Assembly (NCBI GenBank): GCA_005884685.1
Contig: VBAH01000089.1
Location: 1-64,000, forward strand
Source of the DNA: Alphaproteobacteria bacterium
GTDB taxonomy: Bacteria; Pseudomonadota; Alphaproteobacteria; Rhizobiales; Xanthobacteraceae
Direction: 5' to 3'
DNA: 64,000 nucleotides
Shown here piece after piece: positions 1 to 8,721 of the stretch. Numbering within the stretch: position 1 is the stretch's first letter; every line of letters starts with the position of its first letter. The notes under the pieces were generated by a model. The model had not been told where the DNA came from. It made no database searches and saw only the letters and a list, made by a program, of their open reading frames with translations. The position numbers were made by a program, and so were the translations under genes.

Positions 1-131
1 CGCTTGCGGGAGAGGGTGGCGAGACGCGAGAGGGTCGAGCCGGGAGAGGGTCTTTTTGAACAGGACGAGCCCTCTCCCGCCTCAGTTCGCTGCGCTCGTT
101 CGGCACCCTCTCCCGCGAGCGGGAGAGGGAA
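1..131. repeat. palindromic intergenic repeat, CCCTCTCCCGC family
   Basis: Inverted copies of a short module, GCGGGAGAGGG and CCCTCTCCCGC, recur several times in this stretch and can fold into nested hairpins. The same module recurs at 4107-4263. It lies just downstream of the binding-protein gene that ends at 140. No coding potential is seen. It resembles the REP/RPE-type palindromes scattered through rhizobial genomes; that comparison is from general knowledge. Confidence 0.75.
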
Positions 132-139
132 GCAAGAGC

Positions 140-1294
140 CTAATTCGTCAAATACTCCGACACCGACTTCCACTTGCCGTCCTGGATCTGGCACAGCATC
201 GCGCGGTCGGTGCCGAGATGCTTGCTGGCTGAGAAGGTGTTCTCGTCGGCGCCGAACATATCGGCCGGGAACTTGGTCTGCTCGATCGCCTTGTTGAGCG
301 TGTCGGGGTTGAGGTCCTTGCCGGCCGCGTTCGCCGCCATGCCGAATAGGTTGATGATCTCCCAGCCGTAGACCGAGAACACGGTCGGGTCCTCGTTGAA
401 CTTGCCCTTATAGGCGGCGAACCACTCGCGCACCTTCGGGGATGGATCGTCCGCATAAGGATTGTTCACCGTGCAGGTCGAATAGAAGCCGTTCACCGCC
501 GCGCCGCCGAGCTTGTGGATGATCTCCGAATAGCTCGCGGTCGTTCCGACGAACACCGGATTCCAATCGAGCTTCTTCGCGGTCGCGATCGTGCCGATGG
601 TTTCGCGGATGATGGTGCCCATCACGACACCGTCGCAACCGGCTTCCTTCATCTTGCCGACCTGCGAGGAGAAGTCCGTCGCGCCGCGCTTGTAGGTCGT
701 TCGCTCCGCGAAGGCCGCGCCGACGTCTTTCAACCCCTGCTCGGCCCCGCGCATGACCTCGAGCCCGAAGTCGTCGTCCTGATACAGCGTGCAGACCTTC
801 TTCAGCCCCTTCTCCTTCACCAGCCGTTTGATGCCGGCTCGGATCTGATCGTAGTAGGGGGCCGCGAACGAGAACTTGAGCGGCGCCAGCGGCTCGTACA
901 TTTCGCGCGCGCCGCTCAGCGGGAACAGGTGCGCGACCTTGGCGTCGAGATAGATCGGCATCGCCGCCATCGCGGTCGGCGTGCCGATCGAGCCGAGCGC
1001 GGCAAAGATCTTGTCCTGCTGCACCATCTTCTGCGCCGCGAGCACGGCCTTCTTCGGGTCGTAGCCGTGATCCTCGACGACAAGACGCAGCTTGCGGCCA
1101 TGAATGCCGCCGGCCGCGTTGATCTCGTCGACCCGCATGCGCATGCCGTTCACGGCGGCCTTGGAGAAATTGACGATCGGCCCGGAAAGGTCCTGCGCGG
1201 TACCGACGACGATTTCGCCGGCCGACACGCCCTGTTGTGCCGGAGCCGGCGTGGCGGCCAGCAGTGCAAGCGTTGCTATGGCGATGTATTTCAT
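140..1294 (-). CDS. Liv-type ABC transporter periplasmic substrate-binding protein
   Basis: Predicted 384-residue periplasmic binding protein of the branched-chain-amino-acid (type I, Peripla_BP_6) family, which captures a ligand and delivers it to a LivHM channel. It starts with a clear Sec signal peptide (MKYIAIATLALLAATPAPAQ) followed by the typical mature start GEIVVGTAQDLSGP. The ATG at 1294 is chosen because it begins the signal peptide and has GGGAGTG upstream; the open frame runs further back but only antisense to the ligase. It is the last gene of the livH-livM-livG-livF-ligase-binding protein series on this strand, separated from the ligase by a 215-bp gap with a palindromic repeat. 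The substrate is unknown; the neighbouring acyl-CoA ligase suggests a carboxylic or aromatic acid rather than an amino acid (inference). Confidence 0.9.
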   Translation of the reverse strand: MKYIAIATLALLAATPAPAQQGVSAGEIVVGTAQDLSGPIVNFSKAAVNGMRMRVDEINAAGGIHGRKLRLVVEDHGYDPKKAVLAAQKMVQQDKIFAALGSIGTPTAMAAMPIYLDAKVAHLFPLSGAREMYEPLAPLKFSFAAPYYDQIRAGIKRLVKEKGLKKVCTLYQDDDFGLEVMRGAEQGLKDVGAAFAERTTYKRGATDFSSQVGKMKEAGCDGVVMGTIIRETIGTIATAKKLDWNPVFVGTTASYSEIIHKLGGAAVNGFYSTCTVNNPYADDPSPKVREWFAAYKGKFNEDPTVFSVYGWEIINLFGMAANAAGKDLNPDTLNKAIEQTKFPADMFGADENTFSASKHLGTDRAMLCQIQDGKWKSVSEYLTN

Positions 1295-1423
1295 GGCTGG
1301 TTCACTCCCGATTTCTCGTGGACCTCGTCCACATTCTTGAAATTGAAGCCATTTTAATGGGGTGAAAGCCGCGCACAAGGGCGATCGCTGCGGCGGTTTG
1401 TCTGCGCAGCCATGAATTTTGAT

Positions 1424-1503
1424 CCGCTCATGCCCGCGAAAGCGGGCATCCAGAGCCAAGAGCCAAGGAAGAACTGGGTCCTCGCATCCGCGGGGACGAG
1501 CGG
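1424..1503. repeat. 80-bp palindromic repeat, copy A
   Basis: One of five copies (A-E) of an imperfect palindrome. The outer arms are CCGCTCATG and GACGAGCGGG; inside each is a small hairpin of the form CCCGCGAAAGCGGG. This copy fills most of the gap between the acyl-CoA ligase and the binding-protein gene. The other copies are at 6141-6218, 9058-9136, 21819-21888 and 50749-50827. Confidence 0.85.
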
Positions 1504-1509
1504 GACGAT

Positions 1510-3357
1510 TCAGGCCGCTTCTCGGACATACATCGACTCGATCAGCTCGCGGTATTTCTCGTTCACCAGCTTGCGCTTGAGTTTCATCGTCGGGGTCAGT
1601 TCCTCGTCCTCGGCGGTGAGCTTCTGCTCGATCAGCCGGAACTTGCGCACCTGCTCGACGCGGGCGAACGTCGCATTCACCCGTGCAACCTCGCGCTCGA
1701 TCAGCTCCTGGATTTCCGGCCGCCGGCACAGGCTGGTGTAGTTCGAGAACGGGACCGAGTTGTCCTGCGCGAATTTCTCCACGTTCTCGTGGTCGATCAT
1801 GATCAGAGCGGTGAGATACGCGCGGCGGTCGCCGATCACCACCGCATCGGTGATGTAGGGCGAGAACTTCAGCTGGTTTTCGATCTCGGAGGGCGTGATG
1901 TTCTTGCCGCCCGCCGTGATGATGATGTCCTTCATGCGGTCGGTGATGTAGAAGAAGCCTTCGTTGTCCATCCGCCCGACGTCGCCGGTGTGCAGCCAGC
2001 CGTCGCGCAGCGCCTCGGCGGTTTTTTCCGGCTGGTTCAAATAACCCATGAACACCGAGGGGCTGCGCACCAGCAGTTCGCCTTCCGGCGAAACTCTGAC
2101 TTCCGTCCGCGGCAGCGGCTTGCCGATCGAGCCCGGCTTGGTGGCGCCGATCGGGTTCGAGGTCGAGATGCCGCCGGATTCGGTCTGCCCCCACACTTCG
2201 ACCATCTCCAGCCCGAGCGCCATGTACCAGCGGATCAGATCCGGGGAGGTCGGTGCCGCGCCGGTGATCAGCAAGCGCGCACGATGCACGCCGATCGCCT
2301 TGCGGATGTTGTCGAGCACGAGAACGCGCGCGAGAAAGAACGCGGCGACGAGATGCGCCGGCACCGGCTTTTGCGCCTCGCGATACGCCGCGACACGGTA
2401 CCCGATGCCGATCGCAAGCTTGTAGGCGAGTTGCGCGAGCCCCGTCGCCTCGCGCACGCGGATCGTCACGACCGAATAGAATTTCTCCCAGATGCGCGGC
2501 ACCGCGCCGAACACGGTCGGCGCGATCTCGCGCACGTTTTCCGGCACGGTCTCGGGATTTTCCACGAAATTGAGCCGCGTGCCGGTGAGCAGCGAGGTAT
2601 AGACGCCGACGACGCGCTCCGCGACGTGGCACAGCGGCAGGAAGCACATGCGCTCATCGTCCGCATGCTGCTGAAAGGCCTCGGTATAAAGCTGGGTCGC
2701 CGTGACCAGGTTGGCGTGCGAGAGCATCGCGCCCTTCGGCTTGCCGGTGGTTCCGGACGTGTAGATCAGAACCGCGAGATCCTCCGGCTTGCGCAATGCA
2801 AGCCGGCGCTCCCACGCGCCGGGATGCGCTGTGTCGTATTCGCGCCCGATCACGCGCAGCGCATCGAGGCTGATCACTTGACTGTCGTTCAGCTCGCGCA
2901 GGCCGTCCATGTCGAACACGATGATCTTGCGTAAGCGCGGCAGCCGCGCGCGCACTTCCAGCGCCTTGTCGAGTTGTTCGTCATCCTCGACGAACAAGTG
3001 GACAGTGGCTGAATCGGCACACAGATATTCGACCTGTACCGGCGCATCGGTCGGATAGATGCCGTTCGACACGCCGCCCGCGCCGAGGATGCCCATGTCG
3101 GCATAGATCCACTCGCGGTTTGTGTTGGAGAGCACCGAGGCGCATTCGCCGGGTTCGAAACCGAGCGCGACGAGGCCCATGCCGATCTCGCGCGCGTACT
3201 GGCCGAACTCGGTCCAGCCGACGCTTTGCCAGATGCCGAGTGCCTTCTGCCGCAGGGCGACCTGCGTGCCGCGCCCAATGACACCGCGCCAGAACATCCT
3301 CGGCACGGTGTCGGCGGCCTCAGTCGCGCTCATCGCCACAGCTTCTTCTTTTTCCAT
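1510..3357 (-). CDS. AMP-dependent acyl-CoA synthetase/ligase
   Basis: 615-residue member of the ANL adenylate-forming family, probably a long-chain fatty-acid or aryl-acid CoA ligase: acid + ATP + CoA to acyl-CoA + AMP + PPi. The P-loop signature YTSGTTGKPKGAMLSH is near residue 200, followed by the adenylation core (GAAPTSPDLIRWY, VWGQTESGG) and the hinge/C-terminal motif GWLHTGDVGRMDNEGFFYITDRMKD. Two starts are possible: ATG 3357 with GAGAGGGG upstream, or ATG 3333, which gives a 4-bp ATGA overlap with livF. Translation is coupled to livF either way. Its place inside a Liv operon suggests that the imported compound is activated to a CoA thioester. The exact substrate cannot be told from sequence. 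Confidence 0.9.
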   Translation of the reverse strand: MEKEEAVAMSATEAADTVPRMFWRGVIGRGTQVALRQKALGIWQSVGWTEFGQYAREIGMGLVALGFEPGECASVLSNTNREWIYADMGILGAGGVSNGIYPTDAPVQVEYLCADSATVHLFVEDDEQLDKALEVRARLPRLRKIIVFDMDGLRELNDSQVISLDALRVIGREYDTAHPGAWERRLALRKPEDLAVLIYTSGTTGKPKGAMLSHANLVTATQLYTEAFQQHADDERMCFLPLCHVAERVVGVYTSLLTGTRLNFVENPETVPENVREIAPTVFGAVPRIWEKFYSVVTIRVREATGLAQLAYKLAIGIGYRVAAYREAQKPVPAHLVAAFFLARVLVLDNIRKAIGVHRARLLITGAAPTSPDLIRWYMALGLEMVEVWGQTESGGISTSNPIGATKPGSIGKPLPRTEVRVSPEGELLVRSPSVFMGYLNQPEKTAEALRDGWLHTGDVGRMDNEGFFYITDRMKDIIITAGGKNITPSEIENQLKFSPYITDAVVIGDRRAYLTALIMIDHENVEKFAQDNSVPFSNYTSLCRRPEIQELIEREVARVNATFARVEQVRKFRLIEQKLTAEDEELTPTMKLKRKLVNEKYRELIESMYVREAA

Positions 3358-4103
3358 CGCCGCGCCCCTCTCGTGCCCGCAGCCTTCATGCCGAGATAGA
3401 ATTCCTTGATGTCGTCCTTCTCAGCCAGCTTCGCCCCGGTATCCTCCATCACGATGCGGCCGACTTCCAGCACGTAGCCGAAGTCCGCGATCTTGAGCGC
3501 CATGTGCGCGTTTTGCTCGACCAGCAGGATGGTGACTCCCCGCTCCCGATTAATGCGCACGACTATATCGAAGATTTCCTTGGTGAGCTTGGGGCTGAGG
3601 CCGAGGCTCGGCTCGTCCATCAGGATCAGCGCCGGCCGCGCCAGCAGCGCCCGCGCAATCGCCAGCATCTGCTGCTGGCCGCCGGACAGCTGGCCCGCCT
3701 CCTGTTTGGCGCGCTCGCGCAGGATCGGGAAGTAGCCGAACACGGCTTCCAGGTCCTTCGCCACTCCATCGGCGTCGCGGCGGATGAACGCGCCCATGCG
3801 CAGATTGTCCTCCACGCTGAGCAGCGGAAAAACCTCGCGTCCTTCGGGGACATGCACGATACCGGCGCGCACGATCGTGTCGGGCGAGTGCCCTTGAATG
3901 TCCGCGCCGCGGAATTTCACCTGGCCCTTGAGCGGCGCGATGATGCCCGAAATGGTCTTCAGCGTGGTGGTCTTGCCGGCGCCGTTCGCCCCGAGCACCG
4001 TGACGATCTGGCCCTCGGCAACCGAGAGGCTCACACCGCGCAGCGCCTGCACCGGGCCGTAGTTGGATTCGACATTGGCGAGCTGGAGGATGGGGATGGT
4101 CAT
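3330..4103 (-). CDS. livF: Liv-type ABC transporter ATP-binding protein LivF
   Basis: 257-residue cytoplasmic ATPase of a branched-chain-amino-acid-type importer. It has a Walker A motif GANGAGKTT, signature LSGGQQQM, Walker B ALILMDEPSLGLSP and the LivF-typical ending LEVGRIVMEDTGAKL. The C-terminus is extended by a basic tail (RRWKKKKLWR) that reads through the start of the downstream ligase; LivF proteins are normally about 235-240 residues, so the tail may simply reflect a stop codon shifted into the next gene. The 187-bp gap to livG on its upstream side is occupied by a palindromic repeat. Confidence 0.93.
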   Translation of the reverse strand: MTIPILQLANVESNYGPVQALRGVSLSVAEGQIVTVLGANGAGKTTTLKTISGIIAPLKGQVKFRGADIQGHSPDTIVRAGIVHVPEGREVFPLLSVEDNLRMGAFIRRDADGVAKDLEAVFGYFPILRERAKQEAGQLSGGQQQMLAIARALLARPALILMDEPSLGLSPKLTKEIFDIVVRINRERGVTILLVEQNAHMALKIADFGYVLEVGRIVMEDTGAKLAEKDDIKEFYLGMKAAGTRGARRWKKKKLWR

Positions 4104-4106
4104 GGG

Positions 4107-4263
4107 CCTCTCCCGCTTGCTTTCCCCTCTCCCGCTTGCGGGAGAGGGTGGCTCACCGCCGAAGGTGGTGAGCCGGGAGAGGGCACCGTGTCCGGATAAG
4201 CGCCCCTCTCCCGCCCTCGCTTCGCTCGGGCACCCTCTCCCCGCTTCGCGGGGCGAGGGGAAA
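4107..4263. repeat. palindromic intergenic repeat, CCCTCTCCCGC family (second copy)
   Basis: The gap between livG and livF is nearly filled by repeated inverted modules (CCCTCTCCCGC / GCGGGAGAGGG and the variant CCCTCTCCCCGC / GCGGGGCGAGGGG). It is related to the stretch at 1-131. If transcribed with the operon it would fold into strong hairpins, which could attenuate or stabilise mRNA segments (inference). No ORF is supported here. Confidence 0.8.
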
Positions 4264-4290
4264 GAGAGCGTGTCGCCAGAAGGGGGCTCA

Positions 4291-5052
4291 TCACTCCCCT
4301 CCCCCCAGATACGCCTCGATCACCGCCGGATGCGACTGCACCTCACCGGGCGTGCCTTCGGCGATCACCCTGCCCTCGTTCAACGCCAGCACGCGATCGG
4401 ACACGCGCGACACCAGGTTCATGTCGTGCTCGACCATCAACACCGTGATGCCGAGCTCCTTCTGGATGTCCTCGATCCAGAACGCCATGTCGTCGGTCTC
4501 GTCCGGATTGAGGCCTGAGGACGGCTCGTCGAGCAGCACCAGCTTCGGCTCGGTCGCGAGCGCGCGGCCAAGCTCGATCACCTTGCGGATGCCGTAAGGC
4601 AGCCCCGCGACCAGGCTGTCGCGGTAATGCGCCAGATCGAGCAGATCGATCACCCGCTCGACTGCTTCACGCTGCGCGATTTCGGCACGGCGGACCTTCG
4701 GCAGGAACAGCAGCTCCTCGAGGAGGTTGGTGGTGCGATGGCGGTGGCGGCCGATCAGCAGGTTCTGCAGCACGGTCGCATGCTCGAACAATTCGATGTT
4801 CTGGAACGTGCGCGCGATGCCGCGCTGCGCGACGTGATGCGGCGCGCCGCTGACTTCGCGATCCTCGAACAGGATGCGGCCCGAGGTCGGCGGATAGATC
4901 AGCCCGATCAGGTTGAAGATCGTGGTCTTGCCGGCGCCGTTCGGCCCGATGATGGTGTAGACCTCGCCCTGCTTGACCGAGAAGCTCACGCCGTCGACCG
5001 CGACCACGCCGCCGAAGCGCACGCCCAGGTTCTCGACCGCAAAGAAGCTCAT
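4291..5052 (-). CDS. livG: Liv-type ABC transporter ATP-binding protein LivG
   Basis: 253-residue ATPase subunit of the importer, partner of LivF. Walker A is GPNGAGKTT; Walker B is LVLLDEPSSGLNPDE. In place of the canonical LSGGQ it has LPYGIRKVIELGRAL, which is normal for LivG. The ATG at 5052 (MSFFAVENLGV) is chosen over upstream in-frame starts because it matches the family N-terminus and forms a 4-bp ATGA overlap with the end of livM (5049-5052), implying translational coupling. Confidence 0.93.
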   Translation of the reverse strand: MSFFAVENLGVRFGGVVAVDGVSFSVKQGEVYTIIGPNGAGKTTIFNLIGLIYPPTSGRILFEDREVSGAPHHVAQRGIARTFQNIELFEHATVLQNLLIGRHRHRTTNLLEELLFLPKVRRAEIAQREAVERVIDLLDLAHYRDSLVAGLPYGIRKVIELGRALATEPKLVLLDEPSSGLNPDETDDMAFWIEDIQKELGITVLMVEHDMNLVSRVSDRVLALNEGRVIAEGTPGEVQSHPAVIEAYLGGGE

Positions 5053-6122
5053 CGCAGCCGCTCCGAGCGCAGATACGAGCGCTGGCGGCGGAACGTGCCG
5101 CGCCGGTAGAACGGGAAGACGTCGAAATAGGTGCGGATCTTCAGCCACCGGCCGTACAGCCCGTATGGCTCGAAGATGATGAAGGCGACCAGGATCAACC
5201 CGAACACGACCGACTGCAGTCCGGCCTGCGGCAGCGTGTCCGGGAGCCAGCCTTTCGCGATCGAGATCGCCTGCGGCAGCATGATGATGAAGGCGGCACC
5301 CAGCACCGCACCGTGCAGCGAGCCGACGCCGCCGATGATCACGATGGTGACGAGCTCGATCGACTGGATGAGGGTGAACTGCTCGGGCGAGATGAAGCCG
5401 ACCTTGTGCGCATAGAGCGCACCGCCGACGCCGGTCAACGCCGCCGAAATCGCGAACGACACCGTTTTATAGTAGGCGAGATTGATGCCCATGCAGCTCG
5501 CCGACACTTCCGAGTCGCGGATGGCGACGAACGCTCGGCCGGTCGGCGAGCGCAAGAGGTTGATCAGCGCGAGGCAGGAGAGCACCGTAAGCGCCAGGCA
5601 GAGATAATAGAAGCTCTCCTGGCTGGCGAGGCGATAGCCGAACAGCTCGATGGCTTTCAACAGCTTGCCGCTGTTGCCGCCGGTGACCGATTCCCAGCGC
5701 GTGATGATCTCTTCCACGATGACGTTGAACGCAAACGTCGCGATCGCGAGGTAAATCCCCTTGAGCCGCAGCGCCGGCAGTCCGACGATGACGCCGACCA
5801 CCGCGGAAAACAGGGCCGCGCACGTCAGCGAGATCACGAACGGCACGCCCGCGCCCTGCAGCAGGGCCTCGGTATAGGCGCCGACTGCCAGGAATGCCGC
5901 GTGGCCGAGCGAGATCTGCCCGGTGTAGCCGACCAGCAGCATCAGGCCGAGGCCGACGATCGAGTAGATGCAGATGAAGTGCAGCTGCGAGAGCACATAG
6001 CCGCTGACCAGATACGGCGCGGCGAGCAGCAACACGAGCAGCAGCCCGTACCAGAAGACTTGCCCCCCGTGCTGGAACAGGCGGATGTCCTGCGCGTAAT
6101 CGGTCTTGAAGATGAATCTCAT
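5049..6122 (-). CDS. livM: Liv-type ABC transporter permease LivM
   Basis: 357-residue inner-membrane permease (BPD_transp_2 family) with about 8-10 hydrophobic segments, the first near residues 25-45 (FWYGLLLVLLLAAPYLVSGY). It carries the family motifs GLGLMLLVGYTGQISLGHAAF and SPTGRAFVAIRDSEVSASCMGI. It forms the channel with LivH. The ATG at 6122 is chosen because the sequence from there matches the family; the frame is open far upstream, but that part reads through a repeat and the antisense of livH. The 104-bp gap to livH contains repeat copy B. Confidence 0.92.
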   Translation of the reverse strand: MRFIFKTDYAQDIRLFQHGGQVFWYGLLLVLLLAAPYLVSGYVLSQLHFICIYSIVGLGLMLLVGYTGQISLGHAAFLAVGAYTEALLQGAGVPFVISLTCAALFSAVVGVIVGLPALRLKGIYLAIATFAFNVIVEEIITRWESVTGGNSGKLLKAIELFGYRLASQESFYYLCLALTVLSCLALINLLRSPTGRAFVAIRDSEVSASCMGINLAYYKTVSFAISAALTGVGGALYAHKVGFISPEQFTLIQSIELVTIVIIGGVGSLHGAVLGAAFIIMLPQAISIAKGWLPDTLPQAGLQSVVFGLILVAFIIFEPYGLYGRWLKIRTYFDVFPFYRRGTFRRQRSYLRSERLR

Positions 6123-6140
6123 GAGTTTTGCCCGAGCCCC

Positions 6141-6218
6141 CCGCTCGTCCCCGCGAAAGCGGGGACCCAGAGCCCGAAAAAGAAAGAACTGGATCCCCGC
6201 TTGCGCGGGAATGAGCGG
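6141..6218. repeat. 80-bp palindromic repeat, copy B
   Basis: Arms CCGCTCGTCCCCGCG and CGCGGGAATGAGCGG enclose a short centre containing AAAGAAAGAACTGGATC. It occupies the livH-livM gap. It is nearly identical to copy C (9058-9136), including the AAAGAACTGGAT centre, so these two are the closest pair among the five. Confidence 0.85.
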
Positions 6219-6226
6219 AGCATGGT

Positions 6227-7108
6227 TTAGACCTTCTTCCGCGCGGTTTCGCCGAAGATGCCGGACGGCATGAACAGCAGCACGACCAGCACGACCACGT
6301 AGGCCGCGATATCCTTGAAACCCTCCGGGAGATAGAAGCCGGCGAGCGCCTCGACCACGCCGATGATCAGCCCGCCGACCACCGCGCCCGGGACGCTGCC
6401 GAAACCGCCGACGACGGCGGCCGGAAACGCCTTCAGCCCGATGAAGCCCATGTTCGAATGCACGAACGCGACCGGCGCCAGCAGGATGCCGCCGAATGCC
6501 GCGACAGCGGCCGCAAGCCCCCAGATCAGCATGTTCACGCGCTGCACCGGGATGCCCATGTAGTAGGCGGCAAGCTGGTTCTGCGAAGTCGCCTGCATGG
6601 CGACGCCGAGCTTGGCGAAACGGAAGAAGAGATAGAGCACGAGGCAAAGCGCGGCGGTGAGCGCGATGGTCGCGAGTTGCTCCATCGCCAGCACCGCGCC
6701 GCCGAAGCGCAGCACGGCATCGCCGAACGGCGTCTTCAGCGAATAGGTCTCGGTGCCCCAGCCCGGCACCATGGTGACGACGCCGCGCAGGATGTAGCCG
6801 ACGCCGATGGTGATCATCACGACCGTGAACGTCGGATAGCCAAGGACCGGGCGGATCACGATCCGCTCGATCAACATGCCGACGACAGCCATCACGACGA
6901 TGGCGAACAGGATCGCCGCCCAGTACGGCCAGCCCAGGATGGCGCTCGCGGTCAGCCCGAAGAAGGCGCCGAGCATCATCAGGTCGCCCTGCGCGAAGTT
7001 GACCGTCTCGGTCGCCTTGTAGATCAGCACAAAGCCAAGCGCGACGAGCGCGTACACGCAGCCTTGCGCGACGCCGGCAAGAAACAATTGCAGGAACTGG
7101 CTGAACAA
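6227..7108 (-). CDS. livH: Liv-type ABC transporter permease LivH
   Basis: 293-residue inner-membrane permease, first gene of the operon. The N-terminus reads FLQLFLAGVAQGCVYALVALGFVLIYKATE in consecutive family-typical segments, followed by VNFAQGDLMMLGAFFG. I place the start at TTG 7108, which is preceded at short distance by GGGGGAGGGGG and gives the usual family length. An in-frame ATG at 7162 would add 18 residues, but those codons lie inside a palindromic repeat (7130-7203), so that start looks artefactual. About eight membrane segments are visible. Confidence 0.88.
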   Translation of the reverse strand: MFSQFLQLFLAGVAQGCVYALVALGFVLIYKATETVNFAQGDLMMLGAFFGLTASAILGWPYWAAILFAIVVMAVVGMLIERIVIRPVLGYPTFTVVMITIGVGYILRGVVTMVPGWGTETYSLKTPFGDAVLRFGGAVLAMEQLATIALTAALCLVLYLFFRFAKLGVAMQATSQNQLAAYYMGIPVQRVNMLIWGLAAAVAAFGGILLAPVAFVHSNMGFIGLKAFPAAVVGGFGSVPGAVVGGLIIGVVEALAGFYLPEGFKDIAAYVVVLVVLLFMPSGIFGETARKKV

Positions 7109-7129
7109 GCCCCCTCCCCCGAAGTTCTT

Positions 7130-7282
7130 GTCATTCCGGGGCGCGCCCAAAAGCGCGTTCACGCGCGTCTGCGACGCGCTATGGGCGCGAGCCCGGAATC
7201 CCTAACCACAAGCTTACCTTATTGCGCCCGGTGCGTGGTTATGGATTCCGGACAGCCGCTTGCGCGGCTTCCGGAAATGACG
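7130..7282. repeat. inverted repeat element with GTCATTCCGG / CCGGAAATGAC ends
   Basis: The left end begins GTCATTCCGGGGCGCGCCC and the right end reads CTTCCGGAAATGAC, giving outer inverted ends. Inside are two further hairpins: GGGCGCGCCC with GGGCGCGAGCCC (about 7137-7194) and GATTCCGGACAGCCGC with GCGGCTTCCGGAA (about 7243-7275). It separates the divergent livH and atuA-like genes. It resembles the GTCATTCCGGG...CCGGAATCC intergenic repeats common in Bradyrhizobium-type genomes (general knowledge). It is longer than the A-E repeats and unrelated to them in sequence. Confidence 0.65.
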
Positions 7283-7347
7283 CGCGCGTGTTTTGCGAAC
7301 TGTACCAAGCATTTGCTTTTTGCAAAGCTCAGCCGTACCGTTTTCGC

Positions 7348-8721
7348 ATGAAATCGGTCCGCATCGGCGCCGGGCTTGGGTTTTACGGCGACAGCTGGCG
7401 GCCGGTGCGCGCCTCGATCGAAAGCGGCGGCGTCAAATATATCGCCAGCGATCACCTCGCCGAGTTGACGCTCGCGATCCTGCAGAAAGATCGTCAGAAG
7501 GATCCGAACGCCGGCTACGCGCGCGACTGCGTGCCGATGCTCATCGAGCTGTGGCCGCTTGCCGCCGGGCGCGGCGTGAAGTTTGTGATGAACGCCGGCG
7601 GCCTCAACCCGCACGGGGCCCGTGAGGCGGTCGCACGCGCATTCAGGGAAAAGGGCTACAAGGCCACGATCGCCGTCATCACCGGCGACTCGATCTCGGA
7701 TCGCATCGACGATTTGCAGGTCCGCGGCGAGACGCTTGCCCACATGGACACCGGCGCCGACATCGGGTCGGTGCGTGAGCGGCTGCTGTTCGCGAATGCG
7801 TATCTTGGCGCCGCACCGATCGCCGAAGCACTGGCGCAAGGCGCCGACATCGTGATCACCGGACGCGTGGCCGATGCGGCGCTCTCGCTCGGGCCGATCA
7901 TGCATGAGCTCAACTGGCGCTGGGACGACTGGGAGAAGCTCGCGCAGGGGCTGACCGTCGGCCATCTGCTCGAATGCTCAGGGCAAGCGAGCGGCGGCAA
8001 TTTCGGCTCGGCCGGCGAATGGGCCAAGGTACAGAATTTCCTGCATCTCGGCTATCCGATCGCCGAGGTGAGCGAGGACGGCTCAGCGTTGCTCACCAAG
8101 GCGCCCGGCACCGGCGGGCGCGTATCGTTCGACACGCTGCGCCAGCAACTGCTCTACGAAGTGCATAATCCACACGCCTATTTCTCGCCCGATGTGGTGC
8201 TCGACATGGGCACGTTGCATTTCGACGACAAGGGCGACGACCGCGTGCGCATCACCGGCGCGGGCGGTGCCAAGCGCCCGGACACGTTGAAGGTCGTCGC
8301 CGGTTACCACGACGGCTGGATGGGGCTCGGCCAGATCGGATTCTCGTGGCCGGACGCGTATCTCAAATGCGAGACCTCGGCGAACATCATCAAGGGCCTG
8401 ATCGAGGAACGCGGCTGGGCGCTCGACGACATCAACATCGAGTATATGGGCTACAATGCGCTGCTCGGCGCCAACGCGGACGCGTCGCAGCGCGACAGCC
8501 TCAACGAATGCTTCCTGCGCATGACGGTGCGCACCAAGGACAAACGCATCGCCGAAGGCTTCAGCCGCCTGTTTCCGTGGCTCGGACTCTCCGGGCCGCC
8601 CTATGCGGGGGGCTTGCGCGGCTCGGAGCGCTCGCGCGAGTTGCTCGGCCTGTGGCCGACGCTGGTGCGGCGGGAGGCGATCGAGCCGGGTGTTGCGATC
8701 GACGTCGAGGCGGTCGCATGA
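7348..8721 (+). CDS. AtuA-family (DUF1446) protein
   Basis: 457-residue cytoplasmic protein of the DUF1446/AtuA family, named for acyclic terpene utilisation in Pseudomonas; no reaction is firmly assigned to the family. It starts RIGAGLGFYGDSW and shows the conserved segments GVKYIASDHLAELTLAIL, NAGGLNPHG, DIVITGRVADAALSLGP and GHLLECSGQASGGNFG. ATG 7348 is used because upstream in-frame codons fall in a repeat-rich spacer with no homology. The gene overlaps the next by 4 bp (ATGA). In several relatives AtuA has a C-terminal extension of about 100 residues; here that part is the separate next gene. The cassette context suggests CoA-linked catabolism of a branched or terpenoid acid (inference). 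Confidence 0.85.
   Translation: MKSVRIGAGLGFYGDSWRPVRASIESGGVKYIASDHLAELTLAILQKDRQKDPNAGYARDCVPMLIELWPLAAGRGVKFVMNAGGLNPHGAREAVARAFREKGYKATIAVITGDSISDRIDDLQVRGETLAHMDTGADIGSVRERLLFANAYLGAAPIAEALAQGADIVITGRVADAALSLGPIMHELNWRWDDWEKLAQGLTVGHLLECSGQASGGNFGSAGEWAKVQNFLHLGYPIAEVSEDGSALLTKAPGTGGRVSFDTLRQQLLYEVHNPHAYFSPDVVLDMGTLHFDDKGDDRVRITGAGGAKRPDTLKVVAGYHDGWMGLGQIGFSWPDAYLKCETSANIIKGLIEERGWALDDINIEYMGYNALLGANADASQRDSLNECFLRMTVRTKDKRIAEGFSRLFPWLGLSGPPYAGGLRGSERSRELLGLWPTLVRREAIEPGVAIDVEAVA

Noticed and set aside
140-2647. Single 835-codon minus-strand frame joining the binding protein to an upstream extension
   Set aside because: The upstream part is only the alternate frame of the acyl-CoA ligase gene; the real protein starts with a signal peptide at 1294.
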